From: Zhouia amylolytica | GTDB taxonomy: Bacteria > Bacteroidota > Bacteroidia > Flavobacteriales > Flavobacteriaceae | Direction: 5' to 3' | Length of the DNA stretch: 64,000 bases | Assembly (NCBI RefSeq): GCF_900116365.1 | Contig: NZ_FPAG01000006.1 | Location: 186,001 to 250,000 of the forward strand | Part shown: positions 28,569 through 39,546 of the stretch, one piece after another | Layout: every line of letters begins with the position of its first letter | Position numbering within the stretch: position 1 is the stretch's first letter | Made by a program: the position numbers and the translations under genes | The notes under the pieces: generated by a model | What the model was told of the DNA's origin: nothing | Databases searched by the model: none | Seen by the model: the letters and a program-made list of their open reading frames with translations, nothing else

Positions 28569-29093
28569 ATGTATCAGAATTATAAAAACGTAGAAACAGT
28601 GAAGCCGGGCGGACTTGAATTAAAAGACCGTTTGGTAGGTGTGCAAAGAGTTACAAAAGTTACTAAAGGTGGTAGAGCTTTTGGTTTTTCTGCTATAGTT
28701 GTAGTAGGTGACGAAAACGGCGTTGTAGGACATGGTTTAGGTAAATCTAAAGAGGTTGCCGATGCTATTTCTAAAGCCGTTGAAGACGCAAAGAAAAACT
28801 TAGTTCGAATTCCATTGAATAGCGGTACATTACCTCACGAGCAAAAAGGAAAATACAGTGGTGCAAGAGTATATCTTCAGCCTGCTTCACACGGTACCGG
28901 AGTTATTGCTGGTGGTGCTGTGCGTGCAGTACTGGAAGCTGTTGGGGTTCACGATGTATTGTCTAAGTCTCAAGGTTCTTCAAATCCTCATAATGTTGTA
29001 AAGGCAACTTTTGATGCTTTATTACAACTTAGAGATGCGAAAACTGTAGCAGCTCAAAGAGGCATATCTCTGGAAAAAGTATTTAAAGGATAA
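28569..29093 (+). CDS. rpsE: 30S ribosomal protein S5
   Basis: A 174-residue S5, at the mRNA entry and decoding side of the 30S. The double-stranded-RNA-binding part contains [19 protein letters not shown] and [22 protein letters not shown]. The C-terminal domain contains [19 protein letters not shown] and [13 protein letters not shown]. It precedes rpmD by 13 bp. Confidence 0.98.
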   Translation: MYQNYKNVETVKPGGLELKDRLVGVQRVTKVTKGGRAFGFSAIVVVGDENGVVGHGLGKSKEVADAISKAVEDAKKNLVRIPLNSGTLPHEQKGKYSGARVYLQPASHGTGVIAGGAVRAVLEAVGVHDVLSKSQGSSNPHNVVKATFDALLQLRDAKTVAAQRGISLEKVFKG

Positions 29094-29106
29094 ATCAAGG
29101 ATTACC

Positions 29107-29286
29107 ATGGGAAAGATTAAAGTTACACAAGTAAAAAGCCAAATCAAACGTCCTCAGGATCAGAAGAGAACGTTGGAAGCTCTTGGGCTTAGAAAAATAG
29201 GCCAGGTAGTAGAGCATGATACTACGCCAAACATCCTTGGTATGATCAACAAAGTTAAACACTTGGTTTCTGTAGAAGAAGCTTAA
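29107..29286 (+). CDS. rpmD: 50S ribosomal protein L30
   Basis: A 59-residue gene read directly from the sequence between rpsE and rplO. It begins [20 protein letters not shown] and continues to an L30-typical [12 protein letters not shown], then [20 protein letters not shown]. Position (rpsE-rpmD-rplO) and length match L30 of other bacteria. The gap to rplO is 16 bp. Confidence 0.96.
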   Translation: MGKIKVTQVKSQIKRPQDQKRTLEALGLRKIGQVVEHDTTPNILGMINKVKHLVSVEEA

Positions 29287-29302
29287 AATAACAATAGTAG
29301 TT

Positions 29303-29755
29303 ATGAGTTTAGGTAACTTAAAACCTGCTAAAGGTTCAGTACATAAAGACGGAAAAAGAGTTGGTAGAGGACAAGGTTCCGGTAAAGGAGGCACTGCTAC
29401 TAGAGGTCATAAAGGAGCTAAATCTCGTTCTGGTTATTCTAAGAAAATTGGTTTTGAAGGTGGTCAAATGCCGCTTCAAAGACGTGTTCCTAAATTTGGA
29501 TTTACAAATATCAACAGAAAGGAATATGTTGGAATCAATTTAAAAAGATTACAGGAGTTAGTTGATAAAGGAGTTGTTACTGATACAGTTGATATGAACG
29601 TTTTAGTAAGCAACGGATTAGCTAATAAAAGAGATCTAGTAAAAATATTAGGTGGCGGAGAACTTAATGCTAAATTATCAGTTACAGTTCACAAATTTAC
29701 TGCTAGCGCCAAAGCGGCTATCGAAGCAGCAGGAGGAGAAGCAGTAAACCTATAA
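29303..29755 (+). CDS. rplO: 50S ribosomal protein L15
   Basis: A 150-residue L15, a late-assembly 50S protein with a glycine- and basic-rich N-terminal extension (LKPAKGSVHKDGKRVGRGQGSG, then GHKGAKSRSGYS). The conserved GFEGGQMPLQRRVPKFGF follows. It precedes secY by 13 bp, the usual order. Confidence 0.98.
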   Translation: MSLGNLKPAKGSVHKDGKRVGRGQGSGKGGTATRGHKGAKSRSGYSKKIGFEGGQMPLQRRVPKFGFTNINRKEYVGINLKRLQELVDKGVVTDTVDMNVLVSNGLANKRDLVKILGGGELNAKLSVTVHKFTASAKAAIEAAGGEAVNL

Positions 29756-29768
29756 CCAACCATTTACC

Positions 29769-31112
29769 ATGAAGAAATTTTTTGATACTTTAAGCAACAT
29801 TTGGAAGATAGACGAACTTAGAAACAGAATTATACTAACATTAGGATTATTGTTGGTATATCGTTTCGGAGCACACGTAATTTTACCAGGTGTTGATGGC
29901 GATCAATTGGCAGCTTTAGATAGTAAAACCAGTAGTGGTTTATTAGGTATATTAGATGCATTTACAGGAGGGGCGTTTGCCAAGGCTTCTGTTTTTGCAT
30001 TGGGAATTATGCCTTATATCTCAGCTTCAATTGTGGTTCAGCTAATGGGAATAGCTATTCCTTACCTGCAGAAATTACAAAAGGAAGGAGAAAGCGGAAG
30101 AAGAACGATCAATCAGATTACACGTTGGTTAACCATCGGTATTTGTATTGTTCAGGCTCCAGCCTACCTTTATGGTTTAGGTGCTTTAGGTGTTCCTGAT
30201 AGTGCTTTTATATTAGGTAAAGGTTTAGATTTCATAATTCCATCTGTAATTATATTGGTTACAGGTACCATATTTGCTATGTGGCTTGGAGAAAAGATTA
30301 CTGACAAAGGTATTGGTAATGGTATTTCCTTACTGATCATGATCGGTATTATCGCTCGTTTGCCTCAGTCATTTGCCCAGGAATTTGCATCTAGAGTATC
30401 AGAAAATAATGGTGGTTTGATGCTGATTCTTATTGAAGTGATTATTTGGTTTGTGGTAATACTTGCTTGTATTATGCTTGTTATGGCTACGCGCCAGATA
30501 CCAGTTCAATACGCAAGAAGAACTGCAACCGGAGGATATGAGAAGAATGTAATGGGAGCAAGACAATTTATTCCATTGAAGTTAAATGCTTCTGGGGTAA
30601 TGCCAATTATTTTTGCTCAGGCCATTATGTTCGTTCCAAGTGCTTTAGCAAGTTTGTCCGATTCTGAAACTGCACAATCAGTACAAGCAGCTTTCGGTGA
30701 TATTTTCGGATTTTGGTATAACTTGGTATTTGCATTATTAATCATAGTGTTCACGTTCTTTTACACGGCTATCACGGTGCCGACAAATAAAATGGCGGAT
30801 GATCTTAAAAGAAGTGGTGGTTTTATACCAGGGACGCGTCCAGGTAAGGAAACCGGCGATCTTTTAGATAAAATAATGTCATTAATAACCTTTCCGGGTT
30901 CAGTATTTTTAGCGATTATAGCTGTTTTACCAGCTATCGTAGTTAAGATTGTTGGAATTCAGCAGGGTTGGGCATTGTTTTACGGAGGTACATCATTGTT
31001 GATTATGGTAGGAGTTGCTATCGATACCATGCAACAGGTAAATTCATACTTGTTGAACAGACACTATGATGGATTAATGAAAACCGGTAAAAATAGAAAA
31101 GTTGTAGCTTAA
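29769..31112 (+). CDS. secY: preprotein translocase subunit SecY
   Basis: A 447-residue, ten-helix membrane protein forming the channel of the Sec translocon. The N-terminal [20 protein letters not shown], the helix 2 region [18 protein letters not shown] and the cytoplasmic loop near [11 protein letters not shown] (pore/ribosome-contacting loops) are recognisable. It is flanked by rplO and infA, the latter 2 bp after its stop. Unlike the E. coli spc operon or the Bacillus order, no adk or map lies between secY and infA. Confidence 0.98.
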   Translation: MKKFFDTLSNIWKIDELRNRIILTLGLLLVYRFGAHVILPGVDGDQLAALDSKTSSGLLGILDAFTGGAFAKASVFALGIMPYISASIVVQLMGIAIPYLQKLQKEGESGRRTINQITRWLTIGICIVQAPAYLYGLGALGVPDSAFILGKGLDFIIPSVIILVTGTIFAMWLGEKITDKGIGNGISLLIMIGIIARLPQSFAQEFASRVSENNGGLMLILIEVIIWFVVILACIMLVMATRQIPVQYARRTATGGYEKNVMGARQFIPLKLNASGVMPIIFAQAIMFVPSALASLSDSETAQSVQAAFGDIFGFWYNLVFALLIIVFTFFYTAITVPTNKMADDLKRSGGFIPGTRPGKETGDLLDKIMSLITFPGSVFLAIIAVLPAIVVKIVGIQQGWALFYGGTSLLIMVGVAIDTMQQVNSYLLNRHYDGLMKTGKNRKVVA

Positions 31113-31114
31113 TT

Positions 31115-31330
31115 ATGGCAAAACAACCAGCAATAGAACAAGACGGAACTATAATCGAGGCATTGTCTAATGCAATGTTCAGAGTAGAACTTGAAAATGG
31201 TCATGTGGTAACAGCACATATCTCAGGTAAGATGCGTATGCATTATATCAAATTATTACCAGGAGATAAGGTGAAACTCGAAATGAGTCCATATGATCTT
31301 ACTAAAGCAAGAATAACATACAGATATTAA
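31115..31330 (+). CDS. infA: translation initiation factor IF-1
   Basis: A 71-residue single OB-fold protein that occupies the A site during initiation. Conserved features are [43 protein letters not shown] and the closing [10 protein letters not shown]. Length is that of canonical IF-1. rpmJ follows after 11 bp. Confidence 0.98.
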   Translation: MAKQPAIEQDGTIIEALSNAMFRVELENGHVVTAHISGKMRMHYIKLLPGDKVKLEMSPYDLTKARITYRY

Positions 31331-31341
31331 AGATTAGTTAG

Positions 31342-31458
31342 ATGAAAGTAAGAGCATCACTAAAGAAAAGAAGTCCCGAGTGCAAAATTGTGCGTCGTAA
31401 GGGGAGATTGTACGTAATTAATAAAAAGAATCCTAGATTTAAACAAAGACAAGGATAG
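31342..31458 (+). CDS. rpmJ: 50S ribosomal protein L36, without the zinc ligands
   Basis: A 38-residue gene read directly from the sequence between infA and rpsM. It starts [20 protein letters not shown] and ends NPRFKQRQG, so the L36 ends are canonical. Of the CxxC, C and H zinc ligands of the common form only one Cys (residue 14) remains, replacing the others by Ser, Asn and Arg. This is the zinc-free type usual in Bacteroidetes. rpsM begins 2 bp after its stop. Confidence 0.96.
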   Translation: MKVRASLKKRSPECKIVRRKGRLYVINKKNPRFKQRQG

Positions 31459-31460
31459 TT

Positions 31461-31835
31461 ATGGCAAGAATCGCAGGGGTAGATTTACCAAAAAATAAAA
31501 GAGGTGTAATTGGATTAACTTACATCTTCGGAGTTGGTAAAAGCAGAGCAAAAGAGATTTTAGCTCAAGCTCAAGTAAACGAAGACACTAAAGTATCAGA
31601 GTGGGCTGACGATGAAATCGCCAGAATACGTGAAGCTGTTGGTAGCTACAAGATTGAAGGAGAATTACGTTCTGAAGTTCAATTAAACATTAAACGTTTA
31701 ATGGATATCGGATGCTATAGAGGTATCCGTCACAGAAATGGTTTACCTTTAAGAGGTCAAAAGACCAAGAACAACTCTAGAACGAGAAAAGGTAAGAGAA
31801 AAACTGTTGCTAACAAGAAAAAAGCAACTAAATAA
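31461..31835 (+). CDS. rpsM: 30S ribosomal protein S13
   Basis: A 124-residue S13 of the 30S head, contacting the P-site tRNA and bridging to the 50S. It starts [21 protein letters not shown] and has the [22 protein letters not shown] segment and a lysine-rich tail. It is followed by a 103-bp gap holding a long imperfect inverted repeat, before rpsK. Confidence 0.98.
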   Translation: MARIAGVDLPKNKRGVIGLTYIFGVGKSRAKEILAQAQVNEDTKVSEWADDEIARIREAVGSYKIEGELRSEVQLNIKRLMDIGCYRGIRHRNGLPLRGQKTKNNSRTRKGKRKTVANKKKATK

Positions 31836-31932
31836 TTAGACATTAGTCATTAGTGTTTGGTAGTTAGATGAATCTGTTTGAAATAGAAATGTTTAGGATT
31901 CTAACAACTAAAAACTAACAACTAGAAACTAA
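31836..31932. repeat. 32-bp imperfect inverted repeat in the rpsM-rpsK gap
   Basis: Left arm 31836-31867 and right arm 31901-31932 match in reverse complement at about 23 of 32 positions. The inner 18 bp match at 15 positions (TTAGTGTTTGGTAGTTAG against the complement of CTAACAACTAAAAACTAA). Each arm is built from TTAG/CTAA words, so it looks like a short repeat-derived hairpin inserted between two ribosomal genes. Confidence 0.7.
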
Positions 31933-31938
31933 AATAAT

Positions 31939-32331
31939 ATGGCAAAGTCAAATACAAAAGCTGCTAAAAAGCGCAATGTTGTAGTAGAAGCTGTTGGAGA
32001 AGCACATATCTCAGCAACTTTTAACAATATCATTATCTCTTTAACTAATAAAAAAGGAGATGTGATTTCATGGTCTTCAGCAGGTAAAATGGGATTCAGA
32101 GGTTCTAAAAAGAACACTCCTTATGCTGCTCAGGTAGCTGCAGAAGATGCTGCAAAAGTTGCTCAGGAAGCAGGTCTTAGAAAAGTTAAGGTTTACGTTA
32201 AAGGTCCTGGTTCAGGTAGAGAGTCTGCGATCAGAACTATCCACAATGCTGGAGTTGAAGTAACAGAAATTATTGATGTTACTCCACTACCGCATAACGG
32301 ATGTCGTCCACCAAAAAGAAGAAGAGTTTAA
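31939..32331 (+). CDS. rpsK: 30S ribosomal protein S11
   Basis: A 130-residue S11 of the 30S platform. Typical features are [42 protein letters not shown] (short parts thereof) and the C-terminal [16 protein letters not shown]. The start ATG at 31939 follows the inverted-repeat gap. rpsD follows after 89 bp with no recognisable signal. Confidence 0.98.
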   Translation: MAKSNTKAAKKRNVVVEAVGEAHISATFNNIIISLTNKKGDVISWSSAGKMGFRGSKKNTPYAAQVAAEDAAKVAQEAGLRKVKVYVKGPGSGRESAIRTIHNAGVEVTEIIDVTPLPHNGCRPPKRRRV

Positions 32332-32420
32332 TTTATTTATTTTAAATTAGAGGATTTTAATATAGGATTATCGAAGGATTGCCTTAATTCATAATCAAAA
32401 TTCTCATAAACCAATAAGAA

Positions 32421-33026
32421 ATGGCAAGATACACAGGACCAAAAACTAAAATAGCTCGTAAATTCGGAGAAGCTATATTTGGTGATGATAAATCTTTTGA
32501 AAAAAGAAATTATCCTCCGGGGCAACACGGAAACTCTAGACGTAGAGGTAAAAAATCTGAATATGCTATTCAGTTAATGGAGAAGCAGAAGGCTAAGTAT
32601 ACTTATGGTATCTTAGAGCGTCAGTTTAGAAACATTTACAAAAAAGCAAACAGTAGTAAAGGTGTTACCGGTGAGGTATTACTACAGTTGTGTGAATCTC
32701 GTTTAGACAATGTTGTATATAGAATGGGAATTGCCCCTTCTAGAAGAGCAGCACGTCAATTAGTTTCTCACCGTCACGTTACCGTGAATGGTGAAATCGT
32801 AAACATTTCATCTTACCAATTAAAGGCAGGTGATGTTGTTGGCGTTAGAGAAAAGTCTAAGTCTTTAGAGGCTATAGAGAATTCATTGGCTGCTAACTCA
32901 AGCGTATATGAGTGGATTACTTGGAATAATGAGAAGAAAGAAGGGACGTTTGTAGCGGTACCGGAGCGTATTCAAATTCCGGAAAACATCAAAGAACAAT
33001 TAATCGTCGAGTTATACTCTAAATAA
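32421..33026 (+). CDS. rpsD: 30S ribosomal protein S4
   Basis: A 201-residue S4, an early 30S assembler. It starts [21 protein letters not shown], includes [22 protein letters not shown], and an S4 RNA-binding domain with [29 protein letters not shown] (read in parts). The N-terminal zinc cysteines of some S4 proteins are absent. In E. coli S4 represses the alpha operon; the 89-bp AT-rich gap before this gene shows no obvious pseudoknot by eye. Confidence 0.98.
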   Translation: MARYTGPKTKIARKFGEAIFGDDKSFEKRNYPPGQHGNSRRRGKKSEYAIQLMEKQKAKYTYGILERQFRNIYKKANSSKGVTGEVLLQLCESRLDNVVYRMGIAPSRRAARQLVSHRHVTVNGEIVNISSYQLKAGDVVGVREKSKSLEAIENSLAANSSVYEWITWNNEKKEGTFVAVPERIQIPENIKEQLIVELYSK

Positions 33027-33047
33027 TAATTAGACAGCAGTCGTACT

Positions 33048-34040
33048 ATGGCAATACTAAATTTTCAAAAGCCCGACAAAGTAATAATGATCGATTCAAC
33101 CGATTTCGAAGGGAAGTTCGAATTCAGACCTTTGGAACCTGGTTATGGATTGACAGTGGGCAACGCACTACGAAGAGTTCTATTGTCCTCACTAGAGGGT
33201 TTTGCAATTACATCAGTAAGAATGGACAATGTAGAACACGAGTTCTCAACCATTGATGGTGTAGTTGAAGACGTTACAGAGATCATCTTGAACCTAAAAC
33301 AAGTTCGTTTTAAGCGTCAAATAGATGATATCGATAACGAAACAGTATCAATTTCTGTAACAGGCAAAGAACAAATTACTGCTGGAGATTTCCAAAAGTT
33401 TATTTCAGGTTTCCAGGTATTAAATCCAGATCTAGTAATCTGTAACCTTGATGCTAAAGTAAACATCAATATGGAGATTACTATTGAAAAGGGTAGAGGG
33501 TATGTGCCAGCGGAAGAGAACAAGAAGGCAAATGCGCCTCTTGGAACTATTTTTACTGATGCTATCTATACTCCGATCAAAAACGTTAAGTATAGTATTG
33601 AGAACTATCGTGTAGAACAAAAGACAGACTACGAAAAATTAGTTTTCGAAATTGTTTCTGACGGTTCTATACATCCAAAAGATGCCTTAACAGAAGCTGC
33701 TAAAATCTTAATTCACCACTTCATGTTATTCTCTGACGAGCGTATCACTTTAGAAGCGGATGAAATTGCACAAACTGAAACATATGATGAGGAATCTCTT
33801 CACATGCGTCAGTTGCTTAAGACGAAATTAGTAGATCTTGATCTTTCAGTACGTGCTTTAAACTGTTTAAAAGCTGCAGAAGTAGATACGTTGGGCGATT
33901 TGGTTGCGTTTAATAAGAACGACTTAATGAAATTCAGAAACTTTGGTAAAAAGTCTTTAACCGAATTAGAGGAACTTGTGAACAACAAGGGGCTTAGTTT
34001 CGGAATGGATTTAGCAAAGTATAAATTAGATAAAGACTAA
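33048..34040 (+). CDS. rpoA: RNA polymerase alpha subunit
   Basis: A 330-residue alpha subunit. The N-terminal assembly domain contains [28 protein letters not shown] (in parts). The C-terminal domain, from about residue 250, has [22 protein letters not shown] and [19 protein letters not shown], the helix-hairpin-helix region that binds upstream promoter DNA and regulators. Length is normal. rplQ follows after 65 bp. Confidence 0.98.
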   Translation: MAILNFQKPDKVIMIDSTDFEGKFEFRPLEPGYGLTVGNALRRVLLSSLEGFAITSVRMDNVEHEFSTIDGVVEDVTEIILNLKQVRFKRQIDDIDNETVSISVTGKEQITAGDFQKFISGFQVLNPDLVICNLDAKVNINMEITIEKGRGYVPAEENKKANAPLGTIFTDAIYTPIKNVKYSIENYRVEQKTDYEKLVFEIVSDGSIHPKDALTEAAKILIHHFMLFSDERITLEADEIAQTETYDEESLHMRQLLKTKLVDLDLSVRALNCLKAAEVDTLGDLVAFNKNDLMKFRNFGKKSLTELEELVNNKGLSFGMDLAKYKLDKD

Positions 34041-34050
34041 CACCTGCATA

Positions 34051-34080
34051 GTTTGCGCTCCGTATTAAGCGGATTGAAGC
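34051..34080 (+). promoter_or_regulatory. small hairpin in the rpoA-rplQ gap
   Basis: TCCG (34059-34062) pairs with CGGA (34070-34073) around the loop TATTAAG; outer TGC and GCA can add a few pairs. The seven-base loop differs by one base from the loop of the hairpin before rpsH (TGTTAAG). The stem is short, and its role is unknown. Confidence 0.3.
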
Positions 34081-34105
34081 AAGATGAAGGTTAAACGAAA
34101 ATGTC

Positions 34106-34612
34106 ATGAGACACGGAAAGAAATTTAATCACTTAGGTAGAAAGACTGCTCACAGAAGAGCAATGCTTGCTAATATGGCTAGCTCACTAATAGAGCACAA
34201 GCGCATTAACACTACCTTGGCTAAAGCTAAAGCCTTAAAGGTTTTTGTTGAGCCGTTGGTTACTAAGGCAAAACCTAGTAACAACACTGAAACTGATAAG
34301 AGAAATCATAACATGCGAATTGCTTTTAGTTATCTAAGAGATAAGCAGGCGGTTAATGAGCTTTTTAAAGAAGTTGGTGTGAAGGTTGGTGATCGTCCAG
34401 GAGGATATACCAGAATTATTAAGTTAGGTAATCGTTTGGGAGATAACGCTGATATGGCCATGATCGAGTTTGTAGATTTCAACGATACTTACACAGCTGA
34501 AAAAGTTGCTAAGAAATCTACGAGACGTGGTAGAAGCAAGAAGGCTAAGTCTGAGGTTGAAGAAGCTCCGGCACAGGAGAATACTGAAACTAAAGAAACT
34601 TCACAAGAATAA
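34106..34612 (+). CDS. rplQ: 50S ribosomal protein L17 with acidic C-terminal extension
   Basis: A 168-residue L17, last gene of the ribosomal run. The core [21 protein letters not shown] and [14 protein letters not shown] ... [21 protein letters not shown] is standard. After about residue 130 the chain continues with a basic then acidic low-complexity tail ([21 protein letters not shown] region), absent from the 127-residue E. coli protein. A strong terminator follows. Confidence 0.97.
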   Translation: MRHGKKFNHLGRKTAHRRAMLANMASSLIEHKRINTTLAKAKALKVFVEPLVTKAKPSNNTETDKRNHNMRIAFSYLRDKQAVNELFKEVGVKVGDRPGGYTRIIKLGNRLGDNADMAMIEFVDFNDTYTAEKVAKKSTRRGRSKKAKSEVEEAPAQENTETKETSQE

Positions 34613-34635
34613 TGATTAATGTGAACAATCATATT

Positions 34636-34670
34636 AAAAGGGTAAACGTTTTCGTTTATCCTTTTTTTTT
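34636..34670 (+). terminator. terminator of the ribosomal operon
   Basis: AAAAGGGTAAACG (34636-34648) pairs with CGTTTATCCTTTT (34653-34665, one G-U) around TTTT, followed by further T. It lies 24 bp after the rplQ stop and ends the 17-kb plus-strand ribosomal run. Confidence 0.92.
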
Positions 34671-34674
34671 ATAT

Positions 34675-34682
34675 TATTTTTG
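34675..34682 (+). promoter_or_regulatory. -7 promoter element upstream of carA
   Basis: TATTTTTG matches TAnnTTTG exactly and lies 26 bp before the carA start, just past the ribosomal terminator. No good TTTG is visible 19 bp upstream, so only the -7 part is supported. Confidence 0.5.
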
Positions 34683-34708
34683 CTAAACTTTTAAACACAA
34701 TTTGTTAA

Positions 34709-37116
<2,408 letters not shown>

Positions 37117-37137
37117 TTGAATGTTTTAGATATTAAA

Positions 37138-37170
37138 AGAGCGGGTGTTGTAAAAGCATCCGCTTTTTTT
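37138..37170 (+). terminator. terminator after eno
   Basis: GCGGGTG (37141-37147) pairs with CATCCGC (37157-37163, one G-U) around a nine-base loop and is followed by seven T. It begins about 20 bp after the eno stop. Confidence 0.85.
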
Positions 37171-37216
37171 ATGGTGTTATAAGGAATAGTAATGAACTTA
37201 ACCCAATATTAACACA

Positions 37217-37224
37217 TAATTTTG
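37217..37224 (+). promoter_or_regulatory. -7 promoter element upstream of gltA
   Basis: TAATTTTG matches TAnnTTTG exactly, 43 bp before the gltA start codon. The -33 TTTG is not recognisable, so confidence is moderate. Confidence 0.5.
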
Positions 37225-37267
37225 TAAATTCGCAACACTTACAAAAAATTAAAATTCAACTTAACAT

Positions 37268-38551
37268 ATGTCAGACACAGCTACTTTAGAGTATGATGGA
37301 AAAAAATATGAATTCCCTGTAGTTAAAGGTACTGAAAACGAATTAGCAATTGACATTAAGTCGTTGCGTGCGCAATCAGGTATCATTACGATAGATCCTG
37401 GTTACAAGAACACTGGTTCTTGCGAAAGTGCGATTACCTATCTCGATGGTGAGGAGGGAATATTGCGCTATAGAGGTTACTCTATTGAAGATCTTGCTGA
37501 AAAGGCAGATTTCTTAGAGGTTTGTTATTTATTGATTTTTGGAGAACTTCCAAACAAAGAGCAATTACATAAGTTTCACGAAGATATCAAGGCACAGTCA
37601 ATTGTTGCTGAGGATATGAAGAAGATCCTCGATGGTTTTCCTCAGTCTGCGCACCCGATGGGTGTGTTATCGTCATTAACAAGTGCATTGGTTGCTTTTA
37701 ATGCGTCTTCTGTAAACGTGTCTTCTGAAGAGGAGATGTACAAAGCTATTGTGAAAATATTAGCCAAGTTTCCTGTATTGGTAGCTTGGGCTCACCGTAA
37801 AAAAGAAGGTTTACCATTAGAATATGGTGATGATTCACTTGGTTATGTTGAGAACATCGTGAAAATGATGTTTAAAAAGCCTAACAAGGAGTACAAAAAG
37901 AATCCAATTGTAATTAATGCTTTGGATAAGCTATTAATATTGCATGCCGATCATGAGCAAAACTGTTCAACTTCGACTGTACGAATTGTTGGATCTTCAC
38001 ATGCTGGATTATTCGCTTCTCTATCTGCTGGAATTTCTGCCCTTTGGGGACCTCTTCATGGTGGTGCCAATCAGGCGGTGATTGAAATGCTTGAAGGTAT
38101 TAAAAATGATGGGGGAGATACTAAAAAGTATATGGCTAAGGCTAAAGATAAGAATGATCCTTTCAGATTAATGGGCTTTGGGCATAGAGTTTATAAGAAT
38201 TTTGACCCTAGAGCAAGAATTATCAAAAAGGCTGCAGATGAAGTATTAGGTGACTTAGGAGTGGAAGATCCGGTTCTTGATATTGCAAAAGGTTTGGAAA
38301 AAGAAGCTTTAGAAGATCAATATTTTGTAGACAGAAAACTTTATCCGAATGTGGATTTTTATTCAGGAATTATCTATAGAGCCCTTGGAATACCTACGGA
38401 AATGTTTACAGTAATGTTTGCATTGGGTCGTTTACCTGGATGGATTGCTCAATGGAGAGAAATGAGATTGAGAAAGGAGCCAATTGGAAGACCACGTCAG
38501 GTGTATATAGGTGAAAATCTAAGACCTTTTTTAGACATAGATAAGCGTTAA
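37268..38551 (+). CDS. gltA: citrate synthase
   Basis: A 427-residue type II citrate synthase condensing oxaloacetate and acetyl-CoA at the entry of the TCA cycle. Signature regions are GSCESAITYLDGEEGILRYRGYSIEDL, LHADHEQNCSTSTVR with the conserved His, GPLHGGANQAVIEML and MGFGHRVYKNFDPRA with the second catalytic His. The N-terminal extension before FVVKGTEN-like residues is as in Gram-negative hexameric enzymes. It is a single-gene unit with its own promoter and terminator. Confidence 0.97.
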   Translation: MSDTATLEYDGKKYEFPVVKGTENELAIDIKSLRAQSGIITIDPGYKNTGSCESAITYLDGEEGILRYRGYSIEDLAEKADFLEVCYLLIFGELPNKEQLHKFHEDIKAQSIVAEDMKKILDGFPQSAHPMGVLSSLTSALVAFNASSVNVSSEEEMYKAIVKILAKFPVLVAWAHRKKEGLPLEYGDDSLGYVENIVKMMFKKPNKEYKKNPIVINALDKLLILHADHEQNCSTSTVRIVGSSHAGLFASLSAGISALWGPLHGGANQAVIEMLEGIKNDGGDTKKYMAKAKDKNDPFRLMGFGHRVYKNFDPRARIIKKAADEVLGDLGVEDPVLDIAKGLEKEALEDQYFVDRKLYPNVDFYSGIIYRALGIPTEMFTVMFALGRLPGWIAQWREMRLRKEPIGRPRQVYIGENLRPFLDIDKR

Positions 38552-38571
38552 TTATCTAACGAAATATTCAT

Positions 38572-38605
38572 AAAAAAAGCTTCATTTAACAATGGAGCTT
38601 TTTTT
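38572..38605 (+). terminator. terminator after gltA
   Basis: AAAAAAAGCTTCATT (38572-38586) pairs with AATGGAGCTTTTTTT (38591-38605, one G-U) around TAAC. It ends at the -7 element of the next gene. Confidence 0.85.
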
Positions 38606-38612
38606 ATATTTG
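38605..38612 (+). promoter_or_regulatory. -7 promoter element upstream of the amidinotransferase-like gene
   Basis: TATATTTG matches TAnnTTTG exactly, 19 bp before the start codon. Its first base abuts the T-run of the gltA terminator, so terminator and promoter share sequence. Confidence 0.5.
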
Positions 38613-38631
38613 CTCAAACACTAAAAACTAT

Positions 38632-39546
38632 ATGTTGAAACTTAATGTAAAAGACGAAACATCGAGGCTTCGTGCAGTTGTTTTGGGCACTGCTAAGAAT
38701 AATGGTCCAATCCCTACCATTGAGGAAGCGTACGATCCGAAATCTGTTGAACATATTTTAGCAGGAACCTATCCTAAGGAAGAAGATATGATCAAAGAAA
38801 TGGATGCGTTCGCTGCTGTGTTCGAAAAATATGACGTTAAAGTTTTTAGACCTGAAGTTATTGCGAATTGTAATCAGATTTTCTCCAGAGATATAGCTTT
38901 TGTTATCGATGACGTATTTATTAAATCAAATATATTGCCTGATCGCGAAAAAGAGCTCGAGGCTATTCAGTATGTGATAGATCAGATAGCACCGTCTAAA
39001 GTTGTAAAACCACCAAAGGAAGTTCATATTGAAGGAGGTGATGTGATGTTATGGGGCGATTTCATTTTTGTTGGTACTTATAAAGGTGAAGATTATCCTG
39101 ATCATATTACTGCAAGGACTAATATGAATGGAGTAGCCTTTTTAAAGGAGTTGTTTCCTCATAAAACGGTTAAGGAGTTTGATTTGGTCAAGTCCAAAAC
39201 AGAGGCCAGAGATAATGCTTTGCATCTGGATTGTTGCTTTCAGCCTGTAGGCAATGATAAGGGGATAGTTTATAAAGGAGGATTCAGAAATATTGAAGAT
39301 TATAATTACCTGGTTGACTTGTTTGGAGAAAATAATTTGTTCCATATCACCCGGGATGAGATGTATTACATGAATAGCAATGTTTTTTCAATTGATAAAG
39401 ATATTGTGGTTTCAGAACGAAATTTTACACGATTGAATACGTGGCTTAAAGCTCAGGACTTTATTGTGGAAGCAATACCATATGCAGAAATTGCCAAGCA
39501 GGAGGGATTACTTCGATGTTCAACTTTACCATTAATCAGAGACTAA
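38632..39546 (+). CDS. amidinotransferase / dimethylarginine dimethylaminohydrolase superfamily enzyme
   Basis: A 304-residue member of the guanidine-modifying (pentein) superfamily. The Glu-Gly-Gly-Asp element is at 134-137 (HIEGGDVML), the catalytic histidine is probably H198 (DNALHLDCC) and the nucleophile C296 sits eight residues from the C-terminus (LLRCSTLPL). These enzymes attack the guanidino carbon of arginine-like substrates. The C-terminal motif is more like amidinotransferases than arginine deiminases, but the exact reaction is not decided by sequence. Its stop overlaps the start of ctlX by one base (TAATG), so the pair is coupled and probably works in arginine/citrulline metabolism. 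Confidence 0.82.
   Translation: MLKLNVKDETSRLRAVVLGTAKNNGPIPTIEEAYDPKSVEHILAGTYPKEEDMIKEMDAFAAVFEKYDVKVFRPEVIANCNQIFSRDIAFVIDDVFIKSNILPDREKELEAIQYVIDQIAPSKVVKPPKEVHIEGGDVMLWGDFIFVGTYKGEDYPDHITARTNMNGVAFLKELFPHKTVKEFDLVKSKTEARDNALHLDCCFQPVGNDKGIVYKGGFRNIEDYNYLVDLFGENNLFHITRDEMYYMNSNVFSIDKDIVVSERNFTRLNTWLKAQDFIVEAIPYAEIAKQEGLLRCSTLPLIRD

Noticed and set aside
39516-39545. Upstream extension of ctlX
   Set aside because: The added residues overlap the preceding gene and do not resemble the family start; the TAATG overlap at 39546 is the better start.
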